From positions 17,440,001-17,504,000 of the forward strand of contig OX327712.1 of the NCBI GenBank assembly GCA_946807835.1: 64,000 nucleotides of DNA, read 5' to 3'. The position numbers were made by a program, and so were the translations under genes. The DNA comes from Ailanthus altissimus. Lineage: Eukaryota > Streptophyta > Magnoliopsida > Sapindales > Simaroubaceae. Numbering within the stretch: the stretch's first letter is position 1; every line of letters begins with the position of its first letter. The notes beneath the pieces are model-generated. The model worked only from the letters and a program-made list of their open reading frames with translations. It had not been told where the DNA came from and did no database searches. Below, one piece after another: positions 21,351-34,089 of this stretch.

Positions 21351-21842
21351 AAATAGGTATAGGTTTTTAATTTATAATTTTTTTTTCAATGAAAAGCCTA
21401 GCCATCGCTATTCGCCAGGCTAGAAGCCTTTTGTGTGGTGGAATTTTCTTGTTCATGAGCAAGAAAGTTAACGGCAAAACACTTTGACTAATCAATTAGA
21501 GACTTGAAACTAAAAGAAACTTCATTTGAATAGAAAAAAGAAGTTATTATAAAGATTGACTTCATTAGTTTCTATTCAAATTTCAAAAGCATATTCCAAA
21601 TTGCTAACAAAAAATTCACGCATGGATTACAAAAGGGTGATCTTCCAAGCAGCAGCCAGGGCTTTTCCTTTTCCCCTTGGCTGGCTGAATTTTCCCAATA
21701 ATTTCTCATTCAGATTACTTCTTATCATAAACTCCAATCCCTCCATAAATCTCATCTCATCTCATGTTTTAGACCTAATATTCCTTTACCACTTGACTTA
21801 AAATTTTCTTTTAGCAGCCACCAACATCAAATTGGAAAAAAG

Positions 21843-22460
21843 AACTATTCAAACAAACACAAATATTATTTTAATAGGATTTGGATATTTAGACGTTATT
21901 AATTTAGTTCTTAATCAAAAAATTTAAATTGATAGATTGAAAGTCTAATATTGACATTAAATATAAGTCTTTAACAATCTCTTTTATGTGAAATGTGGAT
22001 CTGAATATATTTGAATAAAAATGTGAATCTGAATAGGTCTGAATCAAGTGAATTTTCTGTCTCGTATGTTAAAAATAAAAAAAATTAACTACTCAAACAA
22101 ACACAAATATTATTTTAATGGGATTTGGAGATTTAGACCCTATTAGTTTAGCACTCAATTTAAAATTTTAAGCTGATAGGTAAAGATTTAATATTGACAT
22201 TAAATACAAGTCTTTAATAGTCTTTTCATGTGAAACGTGAATTTGAGTATATTTGAATGAAAATATGAATCTGAGTAGGTCTAAACCAAATAAATCTCCC
22301 GTCTTGTATGTTAAAAATAAAAAAATTAATTAAAATTAAATATATGATGACTCAAACTCAAGACCTTAATTCTGATACCATATTAATTTTTTACTCAACC
22401 TAAAATATTAAACTAATAAATAAAAATATAATATTAATATTAAAAATAAATTTTTAACAA
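21843..22460. repeat. 244-bp tandem duplication with a third degenerate unit
   Basis: Unit 1 starts at 21843 (AACTATTCAAACAAACACAA) and unit 2 at 22087. Both run to GTATGTTAAAAATAAAAAA. A shorter, more diverged third unit follows to about 22460. No coding frame is kept between copies. Confidence 0.82.
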
Positions 22461-22469
22461 ATTCAATTC

Positions 22470-23520
22470 CTACTCTCACTCTTTTTGAAAACTCAGCCTT
22501 TTATCTCTAATAAAAATTTTAATAAGTAGCATTTTCAACGATCCTTTTAATCTTTGTGCGAAGATAACATGTCTTCAAATTACGAAATTCAACAATACTG
22601 TAACCACAAAAAGTTCATTAATTATTATGCATTGTGGGAATAGAATAGATACATTGAATATTCTTTTGACCAAAGTCATGAATTGTCTTTGTCTTTAAAG
22701 AAAAGTTTATAGCAAATTGATGGAACTACTCTTGGATTTCTTAGTAAATACATTAGTTATTATTTTTCATAAGCTCTTTATTTTGTCATAATGATAATAT
22801 GATAGTATGTGAATATATGTGGAGTGAAGCTGGTTAGGTTTGGTGGGTGGAGCTTTTCAAGAGGTCTTCATCACTTCTTTTAGTCATTAATTTGCCATGA
22901 ACATTCAGTTTTTTGTTTTTTTAGCTAATTTCAACTAATACTATTTATCTATCTATATATAAAACAAACTATGCAAAAGTAGTAACATAAACAATGGTAA
23001 ATATACACATCAATATTTTCTTCAAATCCGTGTTGTCATTGACGTTAGATTTGAAAAGTTTGGGAATCAATAATTTAACAAGAGATTAACAAACAAAACA
23101 AACACATGGTTTGAATATCGTTGTGTTTTATTTAGTGTTGTAGATTCGACGTATAGTTAGTGTTGTAGATTCGACGTATGAATTGGACTATAGTTTGTCC
23201 AATCCTTGGCTTTTACTCGTATTACTGCTATAATGTGATGCAATAGGAGTAATGGAATAAAGGGGTAGGGTATTGTACAATGTTACTGTTGATTTAGATA
23301 ATTTTTAAATTAATGAATTTAATTTATTTATTTATTGGGAAACGATTTGTTAAAGACTAATAAAAAAAAGAAAAAAAAAAGAGACATTGATATATAATGG
23401 TTTAACTTAAATTAAAATTACGTTTACTTTATTAAATTTATAGGCTCACTCAAAAATATTATAAACTAATTTTTGACGTGGTACGCAGACCACCATATAA
23501 AAAAAATAACTTAAAAAGGA
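22470..23520. other. Intergenic, no gene seen
   Basis: AT-rich. A 22-bp direct repeat TAGTGTTGTAGATTCGACGT.. occurs twice near 23130-23180. The pararetrovirus-derived sequence starts at about 23530. Confidence 0.5.
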
Positions 23521-23532
23521 ACAAATTTTTGT

Positions 23533-24787
23533 TTAATAACGGACACGTATTAAAAAAATATTATGTTGGGCCACGTGATAATTGTGAGCACAAAGGCTCT
23601 GTTTTTTAGGATTATTTTTATCACGTGGCTTAGGTTCTGAAGCTTGATCAGCTAGACCTATTGGGGCTTCTGTCATCATTGAACTGTTTTCAGGCACGCT
23701 TGGCCTGCTTTCATATTCTTTCATGAACTCTTCTAAGAGTTTGATGTCGTCATTGCTTTCATCACGAATTTCGGCTTCTTGTGGGGCTAACTCACGGGAT
23801 AAAAGTCTTGTTTCTTGTTGGGCTTGTGACTCGGTAAGTGGGGGTTGAGCATCTTGGTACAGGGAGAGAGATAAGTCTGGTGGTCCTGCAGTGGTAGGTA
23901 GGGCATCATGCATATGTGTGTATGGGGTTATGATGGGATGGTTATGGAAGAAGAGTTTTCGTGATCAATCCTAGCTCGGTTGTACTGGTAGTATTGTTGA
24001 ACGTAGCATTGGTGTTGTTCACTCTATCTGTGTTTGTGGATGTTGGATACTTGTTGGAGTCTGTATGAGAAGTCTTCATCTGTGGTTTCCCAATGGGCAC
24101 AATCCTTAGGGTCTATCCATTAGCTGGTGGGATAATCTGATTTGTTTCTGCAAGGACTCTTTCTAGTTCTCTCATTTCTGCTCTGTGGTTATCCCGAAAC
24201 AGATGCAGGGGGTATAAAAACATAAAGTAGTCCTCGACGATAGGATAGTAATGCACCTCATGATCGGATATAATCATTCCCTTGCGTTGGAAGAGAAGGA
24301 TAATATGAAATCTTCTGGGTGGTATTCTTGATTGATTGTGTTGATGTATTAGCCTTTTGAACTTGACTAGCCATTGTTCACGGAGGAAAAATCATTGTAA
24401 GAATGTGATTACATTGTGGCTAGACGAGACTGTTTCGAGCTATTTTTTCATCTTCAGGACAGAGAATTTCATTGCAATGGTGTATGAATCCAACAGGTAC
24501 CATAACAGGTAAAGAACACTTTTGGACCAGGCTTCGAAAAAGGTGACAGTAAATAGGTAGAAAAATGGGTAGGTTAGGTTGAATAGTGGGGTGCCTAGAG
24601 TGCCCCATCCATTTTCTTCAACAGCTTGGATGGCATACTGTCTTATGAGTTCAGTGGGGTTTGACCTGATGGTTCTGGTTCTGATTCTTTCTTCAAATTC
24701 TGGAAGAGCAAATGAGACTAGTGGATGGATGATGAAAGGTTTTAGAGGAATAACGGGGGAGGAGGTAGAGGACGAGGAGGCTGCCAT
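23533..24787 (-). pseudogene. Endogenous pararetrovirus, downstream ORF (decayed)
   Basis: Downstream of the viral RNase H region, a minus-strand frame starts at an ATG at 24787 with a Ser-rich N-terminus and stays open to 24440. After further breaks, a Pro/Glu/Asp-rich tail is readable at 23533-23913. Florendovirus-type caulimovirids carry a second ORF of unknown function in this position. That assignment rests on position and layout, not on a recognised domain. Interrupted by stops between 24440 and 23913. Confidence 0.55.
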
Positions 24788-26059
24788 CAGGAGGATGGTT
24801 GAATAGGATTTATGTTTTGGGCTTTTGATCGTGTGTTTGGTAGTGATGTGGTTAGTGAGCGGGTTGTCGGTATTTATAGGGTTGCGGGAGAGAAATTCTG
24901 TCACTGTGTTGTCCTTGCCTTTGATGTGTTTTACTTCAAATGAGAAATTAGAGAACCATTGCTGCCACCTTAGCAGTTGCTGGTTTGGAATGAGTTTCTG
25001 TTTGAACTTCAGCATGTGAGAAAATGTCGATATGTCTAGTTTGACCATAAATTTGTGTCCAATCAAGTGAAATTCAAAATTTTCAATTGCTCGTTTTATT
25101 ATCAATATTTCTTTAAAGATGTCGTGGTAGTGGAGTGCTGAGTCTGAAAATGCCTCGCTTTTGTACCTGCAAATTTATCTTTTTCCATTGGTTTCTTCTA
25201 AGAGGATGGCCTCCCAATTTTAGTCACTTGCATCTGTCTGTAGGATTCTCTTTCCATGTGATGGGATCTGTAAAAGCGACAGATTTATTGCTTTTTCTTT
25301 GAGCAGTTTTACAGCTGACTTCTATTGTTGTTGCCATTATGAAGGATTTTGTTTTAGCATGTGAAACAGGGACTTCGTAATCTGTGAAAGGTGCTGTATG
25401 AAATCCGACATGTAATTTACAATGCCGAGGAATTGTTGGATTTGGGTTTTTGCCAAGTTGTCGTCAAGGAATCTAGTCAGTTGTTCTGTAATATGGGGTT
25501 GAAGTTCTTATTGTCCATTCTTTATTCGCATCCCAGAAAATCTATTTCTTCAAGACCTGCGTGGCACTTGGTGGGTGAGATCATGATGGCTTTTTCTTTG
25601 TAGAATGCTGTCAAATCTCAAAAAGAGATCATAGTGTTCATCAACATTCTTCAAGAAAAGCAGAATATCATCTATGTAGATGAGGGCATGATCTTGAATT
25701 AGTTCAAAGATTTTCATCATTGTTTTCTGGAAAAGAGATGGGGCAGTCTTTAGTCTGAAAGGTAGGACGGTCCACTGGTAGTGGTGGTGAGGTGTGCAGA
25801 ATCCTGTTTTGTGTCAGTCATCAGGGAGGACTCCTAATTGCCAGAATCCTGTCTTTAAGTCAAATTTCGAAAACACCTTTGCCTGTGCAATCCTTGAGAA
25901 TAACACCTACTTGTTGGGTAGAGGAAACTTATTATCCTGCAGAAAAGAGTTTAGAGGTTGATAATTAATGACTAATCTTAATTTTCCCCTAATTTGCTCA
26001 ATGGGTTTATTGACGTAGAAGGCTTGGCAAGCCCACTGTAAGGAAGTGGGTTCAATAAG
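24788..26059 (-). pseudogene. Endogenous pararetrovirus, reverse transcriptase/RNase H part (decayed)
   Basis: Minus-strand remains of a caulimovirid polymerase. The RT fingers region (WACQAFYVNK, GKLRLVINYQPLN) is at about 25907-26055, the catalytic YIDD at 25667-25678, and the end of RNase H (VKHIKGKDN) near 24930. Stops and shifts break the frame between these. The upstream half of the same RT is at 28775 and beyond, separated by a solo LTR. In intact relatives this enzyme copies the viral RNA to DNA; here it cannot be made. Frame 24440-25105 runs without a stop from RNase H into the next ORF. Confidence 0.85.
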
Positions 26060-28774
26060 TGTCACGCCCCAGACCCAAAAGATCTGACACACGACATCAC
26101 TTACATTCATTCAATAATACTTAAACATTCATTTTAATTGCTTTCAGAATTATAGTAATTGAATTATGACTGGGACAATTAGTAAACCGGAGATACGCAG
26201 AGTTTTCTCAGAGATTAACACTCTACTACGTCACCAGTAGCAACTTTATTACCGGAAGCCCAGAATATATTCATTGCAAATTCTTACTTAAAATCAATCC
26301 ATTACTACACTTGGTGAAACTTAAACTAAATCCAACCACACACAATAAAATAATACATAAGTATTTATTCACTAGGGACAAATCAAATATCTTATCCCAC
26401 GTGTCCCCAAATGAAACACTTAGCAACCTAACAACTTAGGGAACCCAAGGAACAGCAGAAGCCTTGCCAAATCCGCTAAGCACACATGTACCTTATTTAC
26501 CTGAAATCACCATAAACTATAATGAGTATAAAACTCAGTAAGCATACTAGTTTTTCATATATCAAATACAAATACATATATGTACACAATGCATATGTAT
26601 GATATGCTGTGATCAATCAAAATCATAATCTTATCAAATCACATATCATGTAAGCGCTTACACATTCTTTCAAAACACATAATAGGAATACCATTACTCG
26701 ACTACTACTTAGTAGGACTTACATATCACATATCACATAATGAGCCAAATGTCACTCGTAGGTGACATACCGTATGAGAGGAATAGTACAAGTGAGGTCT
26801 TTAAATCACACATATATAACGCTTATGCCCGAAGGTAAAAGCCAAACCCTCACCCTGATCATCGGTGAGTCCTCTCACGTGTACCAATACGCCACCACAT
26901 GAATGTGATGACTCACACTTCCTTTAGGTACCAATAGGATCCTCTCTACATACGGAACACATAACATATACCAATCCCGAAGAAAAGGCCACACATAAAG
27001 GTTCCACAAATCACATAAAATGCCTACTAAGTTAACAGTGAGTTCAAGTACCCTCAAATCACAAAATATTTCTCATGGACATATTACACTTCAAAAGCTT
27101 TCTTTGTTAAACGCATCTTATTTTGGAAAGCTCACTTTCAAAAACACATGTATGTCCATGCTCAATGTCAATGCTCACATTCATAAACATATATTCACAT
27201 TTCATATCAAAATATACTTTGACATATCATAAACATATTCTTAACCCCATTTACAAAATCATACAAAACAATAATTATGTTTATTGTGATTCCAGTAGTA
27301 AGTCTAGTATACTTATCTCTTAACACTTTCAGCTACAAGGTTTAAATCTCCTTAACCTATCAATGGAGATTAATCCTTTCATAAGCCTCACAATTCACAC
27401 AAAATACTTTAAATAGCTTACAAAATTATACACAATGCATTTATCACATCAAATTGGTCTAAATATTTGGTTTCTCAAAACCTGTCATTCTGACCACTTA
27501 CACTTAACAAACATTTCTAATACATCAAATGATGTCCAATTACTCCAAAATCAGAATATACCATTCTTGACTCATATATCCTTCTTATATATGAACATTA
27601 TATCAAATTTCCTACACAATCCATTCCATACACACCATCGAATCCAAACTACAAACCTGACAGGATCAAGATACTTACTGAACAGTATTCAATCTCCCAA
27701 TTTTATAAAATTATATACTAACTAAAAAATTATAAAACTACCACATAATTACTCATAACACATATCTCAGTCCATGATAAATATTTCACTTCCAAATCAC
27801 TGCCAAAAGTATTTTAAAACTATTTTATTCTATAACTTTAAAAATCTGTTAATCAAATATTACAATGAGCTGATACACTTTAGAAATTCATAACACTTCA
27901 ACCACATTGATCTAAATTCTCAATTCCGAGTATATCATATTAGACATATAAAATTATCATATTCCACAAATTCATAATTTTTAAAGATCATTCAGTAAGA
28001 CAAAAATTATTTTTCACTGTACTATACTGTTTACACAGGAAATTTCCAGAATTTCAGGGTCATTTTGGTAAATTCACTATAAATTCAATTTCCATAATTT
28101 TCAATCGATTCAAAGTCTCAGATGATCCTTAACATGTCTAATTTCATATACTCAAAATTCAAAACCAGAATCGAATTACAAAAATTTATAAAATTCCTGG
28201 ATCAAGAGACTATCAAGCAGAAATTCCACAATTCATCATAATTTATCAAGCTATCTTATAGATCATCATCAATTACAACATCAAACGAAATACACATCAA
28301 ATCCTTAATTATACATATTTCCATAAATCAAAACTTAAAGGAATTAACTTAATTAATACCAATAAATTAAGAAATACGTATGATATACCTCTTGAAATTC
28401 AAAATTCCAATTTCTTCTTCTTTTTCTTCTTCTTCTCCTCTTTCTCTCTCCTCTATTTCTCTCTTCTCTCTCTTAAAATGGGTAGCTCGACCTAAAAATG
28501 GTAAATTAGGGTTCAAAAGTGTATTTTTATACTAAGAGGCTAATTTTTGGTATTTATGAATTTGCCCCCAAAACTTTCAAAGTATAATAATTTGGTCCCT
28601 AAAATAAATCTAAAGTCTTGCAATTAAACCCAATGTTAATAGTATGACCGTAGCCTATACAAATACTACTAATAACAATATATAAATCAAATATCCCCCA
28701 CATATAAATAAACTACGTATATTTATACATATATAAATATTTATTATTACCGGTTGTAGATACTGGTTACTACA
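26060..28774 (-). mobile_element. Solo LTR, 2,715 bp, inserted in viral RT
   Basis: On the plus strand it starts TGTCACGCCCC and ends GGTTACTACA. The 5-bp duplication ATAAG is at 26055-26059 and 28775-28779. Read on the minus strand it is TGTAGTAACC...GGGGCGTGACA, a common plant LTR form. It has a purine-rich GAAGAAGAA tract near the U3/R side (plus strand 28400-28480), but no primer site and no gag-pol. It sits inside the viral RT between the QLLQEGLI and EPTSLQWAC segments, so it arrived after the virus sequence. A second copy of the family starts at 62932 in the opposite orientation. Confidence 0.88.
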
Positions 28775-28779
28775 ATAAG

Positions 28780-31700
28780 TCCCTCTTGTAACAGTTGTAT
28801 GAGTTCTGCGTTGGCTATGTCAACATTATCCGGTGGCATGCCAGGGTGGCTAGCTTTGGTTGGGTTGATATTTTTGTTTATGTAGAAAGGTAGTCGGACA
28901 AAATATTCTTGATTTTTCCATAACGGGTAGGGACATTTGAAGAGGAATTCAGAGTGACTGTTTGACGCATAGTAGTTTTTGATTTGTTCAAAGACAGCAT
29001 TGAGAGGGGTGATGGAAAAATAATTTGGAATGGTTGACCATGGTAAAAAATGGGCTTTGAACTTTAATCCATTAGGCTTGGTAAAAAATTTCTTTTCTAA
29101 GAGTTTTTGGATCAAATCAAAGCCTATGATCAGGTCTTTTCCTGGGAGGTTCGAGCCTAATAGTTTATGGTGGATTTTGAGGTTTAGAAAGAACTATAGA
29201 TAAATTATCTTACTGATTATGGATACAGTAAATAATTCATCATTGGCTACTCGGAAGGTTTGGTGATAGGGTTTCCAATAGAACTCGGGGAGGATGATTG
29301 GGTTGAGGATTGAAGCTGCAGTGCCAGTGTCAAGTAGTCCAATTAATTTGATTGGCTTACTGTATTTAGATGGGTATAGTTGGAGTTCTAAGATTGGGAC
29401 GGATATTGTGTGTAGTGGCTTGGATGGTATGGGTGACTGTGATGGCTCTGTTTGGATTTTTAGTGACTCCGAGACAGAGCTTGAAGTGGATTCTGATTCG
29501 AATTCTGAGTAAACAAAGATTGTGTCACTGTCCTCACAGCTTTGTTCGGACAAAAGAGATTCCAGGTATGAATTGATGGGTTTGTCTTTTGCAATGGCGC
29601 TGATGGCCGACAGCTTCTTTTTCCTTTTATCTTTCTCAGGACACTATTTTACAAAATGTCCCTTTTGCCCACAAAAAAAACACCGGTTCCTTTTTTTCTG
29701 AAAAAGCTGATTTTCTTCAAAAAAAAATCTCTTCTTGGACCTGGGTGGCCGGGAGAGTTGCCAAATTTTGAACTTTCGGTGATGGTGCTTTTTCTGAGTT
29801 CTACAAGAGCATTCTTTTCCTGGACATTTAATCTGCAGATCACGTCGTTCACAAGCCTTTTGAATTCTTTTGCTCGTGAGATCAAAATCTTTGAAGAATT
29901 TATGGCGTGCACATAACTTGTTTAGAGCTGATAAGACTGCCTGTTAGATTACTCCTATAGAGGAATTCTGCAGATTTTTATTCTTTGAATCAATGAGTCT
30001 TAGAGCCGCTTGTCCCAATGGTTCCGGGACTGAATTAAGATAGGCTTGTTTCAGATTAGGGTCAATAATTCCCAGAATGTAGTATCTGGCTGTAGCTTTT
30101 TTGAAATGTAATTCAAGATCTTTTCATTTGTATGAGCAACACTTCATCTTAAAGAATTCTTTACGAGCTTTCTTTGTTATCTGGCCTTTTTCTCCGATAA
30201 ATTCATTAAATAAAAATGCCAATGAATTGTTCGATTGAATCATTTTGTTGTAGCATGCGCTGTCTATATTCTCCCAAATGGAGGTACCAATATTTTAGTA
30301 TTCCTTGAAATCGGGCAATGGCCTTTTGTATGACTTCATGGATGGTAATCCTAGCTTTTTATTGCTCAGCTAAGCACCATGTTTGGAACTAAAAAATGCG
30401 ATCAACCCATTTATGAGGGCTGACGTCATCGAGATTTAGCTAGTATTTTTTGTGTTGTCTGGTCGCGATGATTGAGCTCGTCTTCGCATGGGAGTTCTGC
30501 CTCGTCCATGGAGGAATCTGGTTCATGAACTTCTATTTGTGGTCTTGATGCCTGTGGGTCTAAGGGTGTAGTATTCATGTATTAGGGTGGAATCAGGGAG
30601 GTCGTTGACCCGGACGTTGACTAAGAGATGGATTCAGGTTTTGAGGCTGTTTGTGGTGTTGGTGTCTTGGTGAGGGTGAATAGTTGATGCCTAGTGGATA
30701 AAGGAAAAATAGATGTCATGGGGTTTGAGTTTCGATAAAAATTCTGGGGGTGGGGTTGGTAAGGTTTTAAAGAAGGGTTCTGTGATTGTGTCCGGGGTTG
30801 AGGACGTGAATGTAGTGGATGGCTCGGAGGCATACTTTTTCTTTTTGTCCTTCTTTTTTGGGATAAGTGTAGAACTGTCACCAAAGATGGAAGGAGGCTT
30901 GGTACATGGTAGGGGTTGTAATACATTGGGCAAGATGTCTACTGGTCGCTACGGCTGAAAGATGTCTTGTTCGAGGCTTCGTAGTTGAGTTTTCAAATGA
31001 TTAATTTTCTTTTCCTGCTCTTGGAATGAGAGACCGTGTTGAACCAGATTTAGCACGTGTTCGTGCAGCACTTTAATCTCAAGTTTAAGTTTGTCTATTA
31101 ACATTTGGTGGGTCATGAAGCCATTGTCAATTTTGGCTTCTATCCTTGTCTGTGATTCTTTAATTCTTTAAAGAACATTATTTTGGGCAACAGCATTCTG
31201 TGACTGCCAGTTGAGAACTGCATCCGTAGGACTTGTTTGTTCAAAATTACCGTCTGCCCGTCTAGTGTTTGGTTGTTTTACTTTTCATTGTTAGACAATG
31301 TTTTCTTTAAGGTTGTGTTGGGGGGTTAAGGGAGGAAAGTCTGCAGGCGAGAACATACAGATTTGTGGAATAGGGTTTAAGAGATTTGGGGATTGAGGTT
31401 TCGGTTTGCATGTCGGTGGTGGTTGTATGTTCCTTTTGTGTGGTTTACAGTTTGGAAGAGGGTTATGATGTGGGGCAGAGTATGTGACATAATAATCAAA
31501 ATTTTCAGTCGGTTATCCTAGGAGCCCGACATCTAAATCGCCATTATGATATCTTTTCTCGAGGGTACACTAGAAGTGTTGCTTTTTCTTTTTCTATCTT
31601 TGTCTTTTGACAAAGTTCTCATCGTCCGATCTGTAGTCTTGACATGACTGACAGTTGCAAAAGGGGTCCCAGTGGCAGTAGCCATCCTCTGTCTTGAATT

Positions 31701-31932
31701 GATAAATGGGTCTCCCTTGTCCTTGTCCTGAAAAAGAGACAATTATGACTGTTTCTTGTGGGTGGTTGACCATGAATTGGGTTAGAAATTGTGGGGCTGA
31801 AGGACCCAGTTTTTCAAAACAAATCTCAGTGTGTCTGTCCCGTCTTTGGAAGAAACTGTGGTTTGTAGTGGTTTGGGTGGCTGGGTGGTAAGAATTGAGA
31901 TGAATACTAGGAGTAGAGTCATTATAAAGTCA
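28780..31932 (-). pseudogene. Endogenous pararetrovirus, coat protein to start of RT (decayed)
   Basis: Minus strand, read from about 31930 downward. First comes an unassigned Pro-rich region with several stops, then a coiled-coil-like segment at about 30960-31160, a coat-protein-like region (about 29650-30200, Lys/Cys/His-rich), and a CCHC knuckle at about 29640-29681 whose reading is cut by TAG at 29644-29646. An aspartic protease follows with DTG at 29323-29331, then the start of RT ending at the solo LTR. Order CP-knuckle-protease-RT fits Caulimoviridae; Petuvirus or Florendovirus-like layout is inferred. A movement-protein domain is not seen, so the copy is probably truncated at its 5' side near 31932. 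It is not functional as it stands. Confidence 0.82.
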
Positions 31933-31939
31933 AGTACAC

Positions 31940-32850
31940 ATTAGGTGTACAAGGGAATAGTAAAACAGAAAGCCAAAAAAATGAGGGCACTATTTATACG
32001 CGATACTGTTCACACGAGCATTGTTGTGCACGGCGACAAGTATTGTTCATGGGTTATTGTTCGCAGCGGGGGGACTGTTCACGTGCAGATACCGTACACG
32101 CAGTTGCTATTCATGCGACAAGTTTAGGGTATTTTCTGTTTTGGCTCAATTGACTTATTGAAGTGGGATTATGACTGTTACAAGTAAGGACTCTTATTCT
32201 AACTAGGTTTAGGGTTTTTAAGGTTGTTTTATTCACTATATAAACCATTCTAAACAAAAGAGAAAAATAACCATCTAAAACTTTAAGATATAATCATAAG
32301 AGATAATAGAGGAGTTAGATAGGCACTAAATGCGTAGTGCACTAGGGTGTAACTTTTTGAAGAGTATTTTCTTTTGGTTCGTAAGTGAACAAAAGAATCA
32401 CTGAGATCCTTTTGGCTTAGATACTTGGGTTATTATTGTATTCATTGTAAAAATCTCTTATAATGAGATACTAAGAGATCTTGGGGAGTCATGGTGATTA
32501 AGGGTAAATACTTAGAGGTCTCTATGGAAGACACTAAGGGGTCTTGTGGGAGCATTGATGATGTAAGAAGATACTTAGTGATCTATATCAATAATAAGAA
32601 GCTGGATCATGGATCCTCCATAGACGTAGGCAATTTTGGGCCGAACCATGTATATCTTGTGTCTTATTGATTGATTTATTTTTTTATCTTTATTGGTGTG
32701 TTGATCTTATGTGTTCTTACTTATAGTGTGAGTTATAATTTTTCGCTGCGCATAGAGTAAAAATTGTATAAAGACTATGGCTTAATTGATGCCATAGGGA
32801 TATCAAACTAAAGAGTATGGCTTGATATCCGCAACAATAATTTTATCTAT
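31940..32850 (+). mobile_element. Degenerate LTR related to the Copia LTR
   Basis: Several TGTTCAC/TGTTCAT words at 31990-32110, a TATA box CACTATATAAACC near 32238, and GGATCCTCCATAGACGTAGG with CGAACCATGTATATCTTGTG at about 32612-32660. The last block matches the U5 side of the intact Copia LTR (3253-3310). It ends near TTCGCTGCGC, also shared. Boundaries are approximate; no partner LTR or coding part was found. Confidence 0.6.
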
Positions 32851-33454
32851 ATTTACTTCAAAAGGGTATTGAAATTGATACTCAATATTTGTAGCTAAAG
32901 AAATGACATATGATAACCTATAAATCGAATATAAAGACATTTAATATTTTATCCTACCACAAAGCAATTTTATAAATCTATCCATTAAAGGTTTTTCTTG
33001 TTTCGTAAATTGTGTATGCTCAAAATAATTTTCAATACAATGATATAATCGTATACAAATCTCATACCTTGATGTGTCATGTAAAAACTCATAAAAATGT
33101 ACCCTGATCTCATAAGTCACTTTATGACACCACAACAAAATTTTGTCCTTTCTTTAGCAATTTCAAAATTTTGCATTAAATTCTATCAATCTCTAGCACC
33201 TCTTTTCAATTTAAAAACTACATATGGTGCTCTTTGTTCTTTAGACATTTCTAAATTTTTTAAAAATTATTCATTTCCATCCAACCAATAAAAAAATACT
33301 TAAAAATACTCTCAAAAATTAAAAAACACTTTTAAATTGAGAATATACCATGATTTTTCACTTTTTTTTTAAAATCAAGAATATTTTTTATTGAGATCCA
33401 TAATTAGTAAGAAGAAGATGAAATATAATAAGTAATAAGAATTCATGGAGAGGA

Positions 33455-34085
33455 TCAACAATTGTTTATCATTGCAACACCACTTGATCCACAATGCAAG
33501 AATTAGTTTGTTGGATTATGTTTTAGGAATTTATTTAGTAATGATGGTGCAAAAGTTGATTAAATGAAGAGAATAAACAAATAGTTATTATTTAGGCTTT
33601 ATGAGGTTTATTGTGCATGACATGACAAAACAAATATATTACGGTGCAAGTAGTAGTGTTAGTGCTAGTGAGAATAGTATGCTTGCTTTACAGTCACAAT
33701 TTAGTGGCTTGTGAACTTTAGTTCGAGATATGGTATAATATTTTGTGGAGGGTAATAACCCTTGAGCAAAATACATGGGGCTTATAGAGGACGATATAAA
33801 TTTGGATGATTCTAATGAGGTGAATAGATACTTGATGGATAAAGCTAATTATCCTCGTAATCTACGTTGTAATCTTTTATTGTAATGGAGTTAAATACTT
33901 TGAAATATTCGATTTAGGCATGTATAGCTAGAGATGTACTTACTATTATGGTATCTATTATGGCCTATGAGTCGGCTTTTATTACCAAAGAATATATTCT
34001 TCATTTATTCTAGAGTTTGTTGACTCCAAAAAAGGTAAATAACTTAATATGTATATAAATCTAGATACGTGCTTCACTTGTGGTT
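33455..34085 (+). pseudogene. hAT transposase relic (C-terminal part)
   Basis: Broken plus-strand frames read ATPLDPQCKN near 33470, then NEVNRYLMDKANYPRN near 33815, IARDVLTI and SLLTPKKVNNL up to about 34085. These match the conserved LDPRYK region and the C-terminal dimerisation domain (IARDVLAIPVST..SESAFS) of plant hAT transposases. Several stops show it is dead. No terminal inverted repeats found. Confidence 0.68.
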
Positions 34086-34089
34086 AGAG

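Noticed and set aside
26875..27725. Short frames within the solo LTR
   Set aside because: No gag, pol or other domain; they lie inside a non-coding LTR bounded by a target duplication.
29294..29576. Plus-strand frames opposite the viral protease
   Set aside because: Antisense to the DTG protease frame; no domain.
29649..29912. Minus-strand 87-codon frame in the viral region
   Set aside because: It is shifted relative to the frame carrying the Cys/His-rich coat and knuckle signature, so it is a shadow.
32941..33291. 65- and 64-codon frames near 33 kb
   Set aside because: Opposite strands over the same bases, no recognised motif, next to transposon relics.
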